Positions 1 to 8,525 of a stretch of DNA of 32,415 nt are shown here, piece after piece. This DNA is from Prosthecobacter debontii. Lineage in GTDB: Bacteria > Verrucomicrobiota > Verrucomicrobiia > Verrucomicrobiales > Akkermansiaceae. The notes below the pieces were generated by a model. That model worked only from the letters and a program-made list of their open reading frames with translations. It was not told the DNA's origin and did no database searches. The stretch spans positions 1 through 32,415 of the forward strand of contig CAMBPB010000033.1 in the NCBI GenBank assembly GCA_945869465.1, in the 5' to 3' direction. Within the stretch, counting starts at the first letter, position 1, and every line of letters starts with the position of its first letter. Position numbers and translations under genes: made by a program.

Positions 1-1148
1 CTTCCCGCCTCGCCGCCCTCAACGCCGCCCGCCGCCCGACCCGCTCTCTCGTCGTCGTGGGCAGCCTCGCCGCCGGCCTCTTTCTCGTCGTTTCCGTCAC
101 AGCCTTCCAAAAACACGGCGGTGAAGACTGGCAAAACCGCGCCAGCGGGACCGGCGGCTATGCCTTCTGGATCGAGACCACGACCGCCGTCCACCGCAGT
201 TCCGCCTCCGACGCCACCTTGGACATCCTCCAACTCGGCGACCAGCGCAACCAGCTCGGCGACATCCTCCCGTTCCGCGTCGGCACCGGCGACGACGCCT
301 CCTGTTTCAATCTCAACTCCGTCACCCGCCCCCGCCTGCTAGCCACTGACACCGCCGCTCTCGAGCAACGCGCCGCCTTCACGATCAAGTCCACCGCCCC
401 CGGCATCGCACCTTCATGGAAAGCCCTCCGGGAGGGCAACACCCTCCGCGCGTTCATCGACGAAACCACCTTGCTCTGGGTCCTCAAGAAGAAGCCCGGC
501 GACCGCATCCACTACACCGACGAACAAGGAAACACCTTCGCCGTGGAAATCGCCGGGACCCTGGACGGCAGTGTGTTTCAAGGCAGCTTCATCGTCGATG
601 AACCGCGTTTCCTCGAGCGCTACCCCTCCACCGGCGGTTATCAGCTTTTCCTGGCCGACACCCCCGGAATTCCGGCGGCAACCCGCGGCATCCTCCAGAA
701 ATCCCTCACCGATTTTGGAGCTACCGTCACTTCCACCTCCGACCGTCTTGCCGCCTTCCACAGTGTCGAGAATACCTACATATCCATTTTCAACGTGCTC
801 GGCGGTCTCGGCGTCATCCTCGGTGCTGCCGGTCTCGGCCTCGTCACCGCGCGCAACCTCTCCGAGCGCCGCCACGAATTCGCCCGGCTCCATCAGATGG
901 GGGTCTCCCGGAAAATCATCCGTTCACTGATTGTTCGCGAGACCCGCCAGTTCATCCTCTGGGCCGTCGGCATCGGCTTGCTCGCCGCCGTCGTCTCCAT
1001 TCTCCCCGCCCTGCCCAAGACCGGCCTCCTCACCACCCTCAGTTGGATCGCCGCCCTGGCCCTGATGTTCCTCCTCACCGCCGCCTCCTGCGCCTGGTTC
1101 GCCTATCGGAGATTCTCGCTCTGCCAAGACCTGAGCAGCCATATATAA
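1..1148 (+). CDS. ABC transporter permease, FtsX/MacB type (3' part)
   Basis: The open frame enters from the left edge (frame of base 3), so the true start is outside the window. The first visible residues form a membrane helix (LVVVGSLAAGLFLVVS), followed by a soluble part of about 200 residues of the periplasmic MacB-like kind. Three further hydrophobic segments near the C-terminus surround the FtsX signature region (ISIFNVLGGLGVILGAAGLG, then ERRHEFARLHQMGVSR, a typical 'R..E...L...G' cytoplasmic loop). This is the layout of FtsX-domain permeases that work with a LolD/MacB-type ATPase in lipoprotein or small-molecule export. The ATPase gene is not in view. The gene ends just before a transposase, and no terminator was seen. 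Family assignment is fairly sure; the substrate is unknown. Confidence 0.85.
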   Translation, partial: SRLAALNAARRPTRSLVVVGSLAAGLFLVVSVTAFQKHGGEDWQNRASGTGGYAFWIETTTAVHRSSASDATLDILQLGDQRNQLGDILPFRVGTGDDASCFNLNSVTRPRLLATDTAALEQRAAFTIKSTAPGIAPSWKALREGNTLRAFIDETTLLWVLKKKPGDRIHYTDEQGNTFAVEIAGTLDGSVFQGSFIVDEPRFLERYPSTGGYQLFLADTPGIPAATRGILQKSLTDFGATVTSTSDRLAAFHSVENTYISIFNVLGGLGVILGAAGLGLVTARNLSERRHEFARLHQMGVSRKIIRSLIVRETRQFILWAVGIGLLAAVVSILPALPKTGLLTTLSWIAALALMFLLTAASCAWFAYRRFSLCQDLSSHI

Positions 1149-1201
1149 AGGGACAGGCCAAAAATACGGATTTTTTCTTGCGGGGCTTGCGGAAATCGTT
1201 T

Positions 1202-2320
1202 ATGCCAGCTCCCATCATGAGGCGATCACGATGGCTGGTGGCGGAATCTTCGATGAAGCCAGCGTTCTATCACTGCATCTCGCGGGTGGTGGACCGGCGC
1301 TTGGCAATGGCGGGCGACGAGAAGGAGAAGATGCGGACATTCATGCGGATGTATGAGAATTTCTCCGGTTGCCGGGCGGTGTCCTACTGCCTCATGAGCA
1401 ACCACATCCACCTGCTACTGGAGGTGCCCCCGATGGCGCAAGGCGGGCTCTCGGACGAGGAGTTGTTGAAACGCTTGCGGGCGATCTATAACGAGGCGTT
1501 TGTGGCGGAAGTGGCGAAGGAACTGGCAGAGGCCCGGCAACAGGTGAAGAACGGTCTGGCTGACGAAGCAGTGGTGGTGCTGCGGATTCACGAACGTTTC
1601 ACCTACCGAATGCATAACCTGGCGGAGTTCATGAAGGGGCTGCTGCAACGTTACACCCAATGGCACAACCGGACGCATTCGCGGACCGGTACCTTGTGGG
1701 AAGACCGTTTCAAAAGCGTGATCGTGGAGGACGGGGCGGCAGCGAAAGCCATCGCGGCGTATATCGACCTCAATCCGGTTCGAGCAGGGATGGCGAAGGA
1801 CCCGGCGGATTACCGGTGGAGCAGTTATGGGGAGGCGATCGGCGGAGGGCCGAAGGGGAATGGCAGGAAGGCGCGAGCCGGACTGGTTAGAGCGTTGCGA
1901 GCCCATAAGGGCGTGGCGGCGGATGCCTCGCTGTGGGCCAATGATGTTTCCCGGGAATACCGCAAGATCCTGATGGCGGGGGCGGTGGAGAAATGGGAGG
2001 CGCGGGTGAACCCGGATGGCAGTGCCGAAACCACGCTGAACCGCAAGGGAATGAGCGCCGCGGAAGCGGAGCGTGAAAAGGAGCGGGCGGGGGAACTTTC
2101 GATGGGAAAAATGCTGCGATGCCGGGTGCGCTATTTCACGGACGGCGCGGTGATCGGCAGCCGGAGTTTCGTGAATGAGGCGTTTGCGCAGGCCCGGGAA
2201 CGCTTTGGTCCGAAGCGCAAGGACGGAGCGCGGAAGTTGAAAGGGGTGGCATCCGGCGCCGCGGGGACCCTGTGGAGCATGCGCGATCTGAGGAAGGACG
2301 TAGGCGAGTCCAGAACCTGA
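1202..2320 (+). CDS. Y1 (HUH) transposase, REP-associated/IS200-like
   Basis: A 372-residue protein starting at ATG 1202; the frame stays open upstream into the previous gene, but homology-like content begins near MKPAFYHCISRVVDRR. The HUH metal-binding pair is H68-I-H70 in SNHIHLLLEVP, and the likely catalytic tyrosine is Y187 in AAYIDLNPVRAG. The typical HNRTHSRTGTLWEDRFKS segment lies between them. This combination defines the Y1_Tnp family. Members that stand alone with a long C-terminal extension, as here, are usually single-copy RAYT-like domesticated transposases that act on short palindromes rather than mobile IS200 copies. No left or right IS ends were found. A 9-bp GC hairpin directly follows the stop codon (separate entry). 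Function as a transposase is inferred from motifs only. Confidence 0.88.
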   Translation: MPAPIMRRSRWLVAESSMKPAFYHCISRVVDRRLAMAGDEKEKMRTFMRMYENFSGCRAVSYCLMSNHIHLLLEVPPMAQGGLSDEELLKRLRAIYNEAFVAEVAKELAEARQQVKNGLADEAVVVLRIHERFTYRMHNLAEFMKGLLQRYTQWHNRTHSRTGTLWEDRFKSVIVEDGAAAKAIAAYIDLNPVRAGMAKDPADYRWSSYGEAIGGGPKGNGRKARAGLVRALRAHKGVAADASLWANDVSREYRKILMAGAVEKWEARVNPDGSAETTLNRKGMSAAEAEREKERAGELSMGKMLRCRVRYFTDGAVIGSRSFVNEAFAQARERFGPKRKDGARKLKGVASGAAGTLWSMRDLRKDVGESRT

Positions 2321-2437
2321 TCCGCCCCGCCGCTCGCCCGCGGCGGGGAGAGAGGCCTCAGACGCGGGGGGGGGGGGGCGAAGATCCGGCCCTTTGCGGT
2401 TTACATCCGTCGGAGGGCACACTATGGCAAGCAGCGT
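2321..2437. repeat. GC hairpin plus 13-G tract after the transposase
   Basis: Five bases after the transposase stop there is a perfect 9-bp inverted repeat, CCCCGCCGC (2325-2333) and GCGGCGGGG (2340-2348), with a 6-base loop TCGCCC. It is followed by an uninterrupted run of 13 G at 2366-2378. The hairpin has no T-run, so it is not a classic intrinsic terminator; it could be a REP-like target of the adjacent transposase. Further right, GGAGGG (2412-2417) is well spaced from ATG 2424, which opens a 7-codon frame (MASSVWI) that overlaps the start of the next gene. Confidence 0.6.
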
Positions 2438-4921
2438 ATGGATTTAACCCGGCGATTTATTCTCCTTTCTTTTGCCTCCGTTCCGCTCATGGCTGGGGCG
2501 GCGGAGAAAATTTCATTCAACCGCCAGATCCGGCCGCTGTTGTCGGATCAGTGCTTCGCCTGCCATGGACCGGATGCGAACGAACGAAAGTCCAAGCTGC
2601 GTCTGGATGTGCGCGAAGAGGCCCTCAAGCCGGCCAAATCCGGCGGGTTGGCCATCGTCCCCGGCAAGCCCGACGAGAGCGAACTGGTGGCGCGCATTTT
2701 CACCACGGAGGAGGACGAGCTCATGCCACCCGAAAAAACCCACAAGAGTTTATCGGCGGAACAGAAGGCCATGATTCGCCAATGGATTTCCGAGGGCGCG
2801 GAATACGAAGGTCATTGGGCGTATCTCCCGGTGGTGAAACCGGCCGTGGATGTGTCCGCCGGAAATCCAATCGACACCTTGGTCACCGCGCGCCAAAAAA
2901 CGCTCGGGCTGAAGGCCTCGGCCGAAGCGGACCGGCGCACGCTGATGCGCCGGCTTTATGCCGACCTGCACGGCCTGCCTGCTCCGCCAGCGGAGGTGGA
3001 AAGGTTCGTGAAAGACACCGCTCCGGATGCCTACGAAGCACTGGTGGACCGCCTGATGAGCGCCCCGGCCTATGGCGAACGCATGGCCGTGTGGTGGCTG
3101 GACCTGGTGCGCTATGCCGACAGCGCGGGCTATCATTCGGACAAGGAACGCAATGTTTCCCCATTCCGCGATTATATCATTGGGGCCTTCAATGATAACA
3201 AGCCGTTCGACCAGATGACCATCGAGCATCTGGCGGGGGACTTGCTGCCCAATGCCAGCATGGAACAGCGGGTCGGCTCGTGTTTCAACAAACTGTTACT
3301 CACGACCGACGAGGGAGGCGCGCAGCCGAAGGATTACGAGGCGCGTTACATGCAGGACCGGGTGCGGGCGGTGGGCACCGTCTGGCTGGCGCAAACCTGG
3401 ATGTGTTCGCAATGCCACGATCACAAGTTCGACCCCACGCTGGCCAAGGATTTTTATTCGATGGGCGCGTTTTTTGCCGACATCGACGAAGGAATCATCG
3501 CCGGACCGGATCCGGGCATTCCTGTCATGAACCATTCCCAACAGAAGGAATCGACCGCGCTGGAAGCCGAGCGGCAGAATTTGCAGAAAGCGTATGATGA
3601 CAGGTCGCCCGAATTGCAACAGCGCTTCGAAGCATGGGGCAAAGCCCAAGCTGAGGCCGGGGTGAAGGAGGAGTGGGTGAAGTGGTTCGGCAAGCCGTCC
3701 GCCGAGCGCTCGGAGGGGGAGATGAACAAACTGTTGGATGTTTACAAATCCAGCACGCCGGAATTCGTAGCGATGCAAAAGCAGTTGGAAGTTGTAAAAG
3801 GCAAACAGAAGGCGCTGGTGGACGCCAAGGCCACCACTCCCTGCATCGTGACGCGCAGCACGCCTAACAAACGAACCGTGCGCATTCTTCCCCGCGGGGA
3901 TTTCCTCAACGAGACCGGTCCGGTGGTGACCGCCGCGCTGCCTAGCTACCTGCCGAAGCCGGTGATCGAAGGCCGCGAACCCAATCGCCTGGATCTCGCA
4001 CAGTGGCTGGTTTCGCGTGAGAATCCGCTGACCGCCCGAGTGCTGGCCAACCGTTTGTGGAAACTCTACTACGGCATCGGCCTGAGCAAGACCCTCGAGG
4101 ATTTCGGCCTGCAGGGCGAGATGCCGCCCAATGCGCCGCTGCTCGATTGGCTGGCGGCCGAGTTGATGGAGCAACAATGGAATGTGAAGCACATGGTGCG
4201 CCTGATGGTGACCAGCCGGACCTATCGGCTGACCTCCGTTGCCACGCCTGAGATGCTGACGCGGGATCCGGAAAACCGCGAACTGACAAGACAGAGCCGC
4301 TACCGACTCGACGCGGAGTTCGTGCGGGACTTTTCGCTGGAGACCTCGCGCCTCTTGGTCCGGACGATCGGCGGACCGAGCGTCAAGCCCTATCAGCCGG
4401 ACGGCTATTGGGAGAACCTGAATTTCCCGGCCCGCACGTGGAAGGCATCCACCGGCGCAGCGCAATACCGCCGCGGCCTCTACACCTGGTGGCAGAGGAT
4501 GTTCCTCCATCCGTCGATGCTCGCCTTCGATGCGACAAGCCGGGAGGAATGCACCGCGGAACGCACGCGTTCTAACATACCGCAGCAGGCCCTCGCGCTT
4601 CTGAACGACCCCAGTTTCGTGGAAGCCGCCCGGGCCATGGCGGTGCGGGTGCTCAAGGAATCCCCGGGCGACGACGCGGCGCGCCTGAACTGGCTCTGGA
4701 GCGAGGCGCTGCAACGGGAGCCGACCGCGTCCGAGCGTGCGACGCTGCTGGCTCTGTTAGTCAAGCATCGTGCGGAGTTCCATGCCGATGTTCCCGCCGC
4801 CCAGGCATTTGGCAAAATCGCCTCGCCCGCGCCAGCCGATCTGGATGCCGCGGAACTCGCCGCCTGGAGCAGCGTGACGCGAGTCGTCATGAATCTGCAT
4901 GAATTCATCACCCGATCCTGA
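2438..4921 (+). CDS. PSCyt1 / DUF1549 / DUF1553 secreted cytochrome-like protein
   Basis: An 827-residue protein with an N-terminal signal peptide (about residues 1-22, hydrophobic after TRRF). A CxxCH haem motif lies at C39-F-A-C42-H43 within the planctomycete cytochrome C domain (IRPLLSDQCFACHGPDAN). DUF1549 follows (IDTLVTARQKTLGLK, then MRRLYADLHGLP) with a second CxxCH at C323-S-Q-C326-H327 (HDHKFDP). Then come a charged, coiled-coil-like stretch at about 370-470 and the DUF1553 domain (NRLWKLYYGIGLSKTLEDFG; later TRSNIPQQALALLNDP). The pair DUF1549/DUF1553 plus DUF1501 is a hallmark of Planctomycetes and Verrucomicrobia and is often linked to polysaccharide degradation, but its biochemical role is unproven. 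The DUF1501 partner begins 24 bp downstream, almost certainly in the same operon. Confidence 0.93.
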   Translation: MDLTRRFILLSFASVPLMAGAAEKISFNRQIRPLLSDQCFACHGPDANERKSKLRLDVREEALKPAKSGGLAIVPGKPDESELVARIFTTEEDELMPPEKTHKSLSAEQKAMIRQWISEGAEYEGHWAYLPVVKPAVDVSAGNPIDTLVTARQKTLGLKASAEADRRTLMRRLYADLHGLPAPPAEVERFVKDTAPDAYEALVDRLMSAPAYGERMAVWWLDLVRYADSAGYHSDKERNVSPFRDYIIGAFNDNKPFDQMTIEHLAGDLLPNASMEQRVGSCFNKLLLTTDEGGAQPKDYEARYMQDRVRAVGTVWLAQTWMCSQCHDHKFDPTLAKDFYSMGAFFADIDEGIIAGPDPGIPVMNHSQQKESTALEAERQNLQKAYDDRSPELQQRFEAWGKAQAEAGVKEEWVKWFGKPSAERSEGEMNKLLDVYKSSTPEFVAMQKQLEVVKGKQKALVDAKATTPCIVTRSTPNKRTVRILPRGDFLNETGPVVTAALPSYLPKPVIEGREPNRLDLAQWLVSRENPLTARVLANRLWKLYYGIGLSKTLEDFGLQGEMPPNAPLLDWLAAELMEQQWNVKHMVRLMVTSRTYRLTSVATPEMLTRDPENRELTRQSRYRLDAEFVRDFSLETSRLLVRTIGGPSVKPYQPDGYWENLNFPARTWKASTGAAQYRRGLYTWWQRMFLHPSMLAFDATSREECTAERTRSNIPQQALALLNDPSFVEAARAMAVRVLKESPGDDAARLNWLWSEALQREPTASERATLLALLVKHRAEFHADVPAAQAFGKIASPAPADLDAAELAAWSSVTRVVMNLHEFITRS

Positions 4922-4945
4922 TCCCCGCCTTCAACCATTCTCACC

Positions 4946-6355
4946 ATGACACCATTTTCCAACATGCATCGCCGGGCATTTCTGGCACGAGCCAGTTATG
5001 GAGTTGGCGCCGCCGCGCTGGCCCGCCTGTTTGGCAACGATGTGCAGGCCGCCGCCGGATTGCCGGGCATTCTGGCGGGTTCGCATCACGCGCCGAAAGC
5101 CAAGCGGGTCATTTTCCTCAGCATGGCGGGAGGGCCATCGCATCTGGAAACCTTCGACTACAAGCCGGAGCTGGCCAAGATGGATGGCAAGCCAATGCCG
5201 GAGAGCATGACCAAGGGTCAGCAGATCGCGCAGCTCCAGGGCCAGGCGTTGAAATGCTTCGCCCCGCAACATGGTTTCCAGAAATATGGCAAGTCCGGCC
5301 AGGAGTTCAGCTCGCTGCTTCCTCTACTAGGGACGATGGCGGACGAAATCTGCATCATCCGTTCCGTAGTCAGCGAGGCCATCAATCACGACCCGGCACA
5401 CATGTTTATGAACACCGGCTCCCAAATCGCCGGGCGCCCCAGCATGGGCGCGTGGACCACTTACGGCTTGGGCAGCGAGGCGCACAACCTGCCGGGATTC
5501 ATGGTTCTAACGTCCCACGGCCGCGGCGGTCAGAACCAACCCATCGCTGCGCGCCAGTGGGCCGGCGGTTTCCTGCCGAGTCGCTTCCAAGGGGTACATT
5601 TGCGCGGCAAGGGCGATCCGGTGATGTATCTCACCCCGCCGCCCGGCGTCACCGCCGACCGCCAACTGGATGTTGTGAAGTCCATCAACGCGCTCAATGG
5701 CGAGCACGATGCCATGGTGCATGATCCGGAAATCGCGACGCGCATCGCCCAATATGAGATGGCTTTCAAGATGCAGGCCAGCGTTCCGGACCTGATGGAT
5801 CTGTCCAAGGAGCCCGCCTCCATCATGGGACTCTATGGTTGCAAGCCAGGCGACGGGAGTTTCGCCTACAATTGTCTGATCGCACGGCGGTTGGCGGAAC
5901 GCGGCGTGCGCTTCATCCAGCTCTATCACAAGGACTGGGACCACCATGGCGGAATCAAGGAGGGCATTGCGTTCAAGGCCGAGGAAATCGACCGCGCCTG
6001 CATGGCCTTGCTCACCGACTTGAAACAACGCGACATGCTGAAAGACACCCTCGTCATTTGGGGCGGCGAATTCGGCCGCACCCCGATGTCCCAGGGCGGC
6101 AACGGGCGCGACCACCACAACAAAGGCTTCAGCGTCTGGATGGCGGGCGGCGGCATCAAGCCGGGCATCAGTTTCGGCGCCACTGACGAACTCGGCTATC
6201 ACGCCGTGCAGGATCCCGTGGATGTCCATGATCTCCACGCCACCATGCAGCATCTGCTAGGCATCGATCACACCCGCCTCACTTACCGCTTCCAGGGCCG
6301 CGACTATCGCCTTACCGATATCAAGGGCAAGGTCATCAAGCCGATTCTCACGTAA
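4946..6355 (+). CDS. DUF1501 protein, Tat-exported, alkaline-phosphatase-like fold
   Basis: A 469-residue protein (463 if ATG 4964 is used; both keep the signal). The N-terminus has a twin-arginine motif (HRRAFLARAS) followed by a short hydrophobic stretch, so Tat export to the periplasm is likely. DUF1501 landmarks are present: KRVIFLSMAGGPSHLETFDYKP, INHDPAHMFMNTGS, and near the C-terminus WGGEFGRTPMSQGGNGRDHH and ATMQHLLGIDHTRL. The family shares the alkaline phosphatase/sulfatase fold, but its activity is not established. It follows the DUF1549/DUF1553 gene by 24 bp, the standard arrangement. A short CCCCC...GGGGG inverted repeat lies at the stop codon (6356-6373) and may help end transcription. 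Confidence 0.93.
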   Translation: MTPFSNMHRRAFLARASYGVGAAALARLFGNDVQAAAGLPGILAGSHHAPKAKRVIFLSMAGGPSHLETFDYKPELAKMDGKPMPESMTKGQQIAQLQGQALKCFAPQHGFQKYGKSGQEFSSLLPLLGTMADEICIIRSVVSEAINHDPAHMFMNTGSQIAGRPSMGAWTTYGLGSEAHNLPGFMVLTSHGRGGQNQPIAARQWAGGFLPSRFQGVHLRGKGDPVMYLTPPPGVTADRQLDVVKSINALNGEHDAMVHDPEIATRIAQYEMAFKMQASVPDLMDLSKEPASIMGLYGCKPGDGSFAYNCLIARRLAERGVRFIQLYHKDWDHHGGIKEGIAFKAEEIDRACMALLTDLKQRDMLKDTLVIWGGEFGRTPMSQGGNGRDHHNKGFSVWMAGGGIKPGISFGATDELGYHAVQDPVDVHDLHATMQHLLGIDHTRLTYRFQGRDYRLTDIKGKVIKPILT

Positions 6356-6671
6356 CCCCCGCCGCGAGGGGGAGTGATCGACGCTCAGGACGGCTCCGGA
6401 ACTGTCCCGAACGGTGGTTCTCTGAGTCGCGGATTCTCCGTCGCGGCGGGACACGATCGCAGTCGTGCCGGTGACGTGGCCGTTTTCATCGGTATTTTCG
6501 ATTACCTCGACGCGAGCTTGATTGCCGTTGGAATCGGGAGCCGTGGTGCCGGACAAACCGGGAATGGAGCGCAAGATCTTGGCGGTGGATGGAATGGCAC
6601 TGGCTGTGGCTGCGTGCAATCGCCTTGGGGACAGGTTGACAGCCCCGCCCGCACGGGCTTTGCTCGCCGCG
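6356..6671 (-). pseudogene. Gap with a possible minus-strand gene remnant
   Basis: Between DUF1501 and the permease, the minus-strand frame across about 6600-6372 gives a protein-like run, including VEVIENTDENGHVTG and ESATQRTTVRDSSGAVLS. It is rich in N, D, E, T and V, unlike the Arg/Pro/Cys-rich antisense readings of other genes here. It has no credible own start and no stop until it runs antisense into the DUF1501 gene. It is best read as an eroded 3' fragment of an unknown gene, or as chance. The permease gene could start at ATG 6594 or TTG 6522 and so cover part of this stretch. Confidence 0.25.
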
Positions 6672-7661
6672 ATGTCGCCCGACTCGCAACAGGACTTCGC
6701 GCTCGCGTTTCTGAGCATCCTCTTCGAGGGGGCTCCGTTCATCCTGCTCGGCACACTGATCAGCGGTTTCATCGATATTTACCTGCCCGCCGGGGCGATG
6801 GACCGCTTCCTGCCGCGAAACCGCAACCTCGCGGTGCTGGCGGCCGGATTGTTAGGCACGGTGTTGCCGGTTTGCGAGTGCGCGGTGGTGCCGGTGATCC
6901 GGAGGCTGGTGAAAAAAGGCCTGCCGGTTTCGTGCGCCCTGACTTACATGCTGGCGGCGCCCATCGTGAACCCGATCACCGCGCTGAGCACGTGGCAGGC
7001 GTTCCAGGGCCAAAACGCGGCGATGATGACGAGTTCGCGAATGGGGTTGGGATTTCTGATCGCCGCCGCGGTGGGGCTGATCGTCTCGCGCCTGCCGCTC
7101 GCCGCAGTGATCAAGGCAAAGCTGTTGGACAGTCTGGAGGAACCGGAAAAGCCTCACGCGCATGCTGATTGCGGCCATGAAGACCATCACCACGATGATG
7201 GAAATTGTTGCGGCCACGACCATTCGCAAGAACCCGGCGATGACGGCCGGCTGGTTGCGGCTTTCCGCTCGGCGATGAAGGACTTCATCGATGTGGGCGT
7301 GTACTTTTCGATCGGCGTGACGATCACCGCACTGTTCAACACCGGCATCGCGCCGGGCGCAACATGGCTCGACGGGCTGGCCGGGAATCCCGCCGCCGCG
7401 CCAGCCGCACTGATGGTGCTGGCCTTTGTATTGAGCCTTTGCAGCACTTCGGACGCGTTCATCGCGGCCACCCTGGACAAGTTCACCTGGGGCGCGAAAC
7501 TCGCATTCCTCACCTTCGGGCCGATGATGGACGTGAAACTGATCTTTCTCTATCAAACGGTGCTGCGCAAGCGTTTCATCGTCCTGCTGGCGCTGGGGCT
7601 GTTCCTCGCCATCGGCGGCATCACGGTTTTCTGGCAACACCTGTTATTCGCGGCGCAATGA
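6672..7661 (+). CDS. SO_0444/YraQ-family metal efflux permease (DUF318)
   Basis: A membrane protein of 329 residues from ATG 6672; ATG 6594 would add 26 residues with no family likeness, so 6672 was chosen. About eight hydrophobic segments fall in two blocks (SILFEGAPFILLGTLISG; AAGLLGTVLPVCECAVVPVI; then DVGVYFSIGVTITALFNTG; later ALMVLAFVLSLCSTSDAFIA). The CECAVVPV signature and the second-half SLCSTSDAF repeat are typical of this permease family. The two halves are joined by a His/Cys-rich loop (HAHADCGHEDHHHDD, then CCGHDH), which suggests binding of a divalent or soft metal. Family members are proposed Cu/Zn or arsenical exporters; the substrate here is unknown. The stop overlaps the next start (ATGA), indicating translational coupling. 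Confidence 0.88.
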   Translation: MSPDSQQDFALAFLSILFEGAPFILLGTLISGFIDIYLPAGAMDRFLPRNRNLAVLAAGLLGTVLPVCECAVVPVIRRLVKKGLPVSCALTYMLAAPIVNPITALSTWQAFQGQNAAMMTSSRMGLGFLIAAAVGLIVSRLPLAAVIKAKLLDSLEEPEKPHAHADCGHEDHHHDDGNCCGHDHSQEPGDDGRLVAAFRSAMKDFIDVGVYFSIGVTITALFNTGIAPGATWLDGLAGNPAAAPAALMVLAFVLSLCSTSDAFIAATLDKFTWGAKLAFLTFGPMMDVKLIFLYQTVLRKRFIVLLALGLFLAIGGITVFWQHLLFAAQ

Positions 7662-8476
7662 AACCCGAACTCAGACGCATCCTGTTTTCACTGGCCGTGC
7701 TCGGGTGGAGCGCGGTGCTGCTGTATTTCCACGCCAGCGGACGCATCACCAAATACCTGGCACCGGATTTCCGCCCGATCGCCTTCGCCGGCGGCCTCGG
7801 CCTCGCGGTGCTCGGACTGTTCAATCTTCTAACCGCATGGCAGTCCGTGGACTGCGGCCACGATCACGGCAACGACGGGTCGTCTCACGATCACGAGACC
7901 AGCGACGTGCATCCGCTGGTGGCGCTGCTGTTGATGATCCTGCCAATCGGCCTTTCAGTGGCTTGGACCAGGGACGAGTATTCGGTCCAAGCGCTCTCCC
8001 GCAAGGGCCTCTACGACTCGCCGTCCAACCTGAGCGAGTCCATCAATGCCGCCGCCCTGCCGCCGTTGACGCGCGAGGAGATCGAAAAAAACCGCTCCAG
8101 AACGGACGATGGGTTCTACCAGTTCAATCTGATGGAGCTGTTCTACGCCACCGGCGAGCGCGAACTGCAATCGGTGATTGACGGCATGAAGGTGGAAACC
8201 GAAGGCCGTTGGATCGAGGAAAAAACCCGCAATCCGAACGGCACGCGCAAGCGACTCTATCGACTTTTCATCACCTGCTGCGCGGCGGACAGCCGGGCGA
8301 TTCCGATCATCCTCGAGTTCGGCGGAATCCCGCCCGAATTTCCCGAAAACGGCTGGGTGAAGGTGTCGGGCGTCATGCGTTTCCCGCTGGAGGAAGGCGT
8401 GCTCCAACCGCTGCTGTTGGTCGAGCGGGTCCTCGCGGCGGAGCCCCCGTATGAGGAAAGTTTCCTGCGGAAGTGA
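7658..8476 (+). CDS. TIGR03943/DUF1980 permease partner protein
   Basis: A 272-residue protein whose ATG overlaps the stop of the permease gene, so the two are co-translated. The N-terminus carries two membrane helices (ILFSLAVLGWSAVLLYFHAS; AFAGGLGLAVLGLFNLLTAW), then a His-rich loop (CGHDHGNDGSSHDHE) and a third helix (PLVALLLMILPIGLSVAW). The soluble C-terminal domain contains the family's LYRLFITCCAADSRAIPI with the conserved Cys pair and a short GWVKVSGVMRFP strand. YraQ-type permeases are commonly paired with this family; the soluble domain may bind the substrate. Both partners carry His-rich loops, which argues for a metal substrate. No regulator gene (ArsR, MerR) is adjacent. Confidence 0.87.
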   Translation: MKPELRRILFSLAVLGWSAVLLYFHASGRITKYLAPDFRPIAFAGGLGLAVLGLFNLLTAWQSVDCGHDHGNDGSSHDHETSDVHPLVALLLMILPIGLSVAWTRDEYSVQALSRKGLYDSPSNLSESINAAALPPLTREEIEKNRSRTDDGFYQFNLMELFYATGERELQSVIDGMKVETEGRWIEEKTRNPNGTRKRLYRLFITCCAADSRAIPIILEFGGIPPEFPENGWVKVSGVMRFPLEEGVLQPLLLVERVLAAEPPYEESFLRK

Positions 8477-8525
8477 ACACTTCACCCCGCTTGATTGACC
8501 CTGACGATAGCATAAGATTCTCCCC

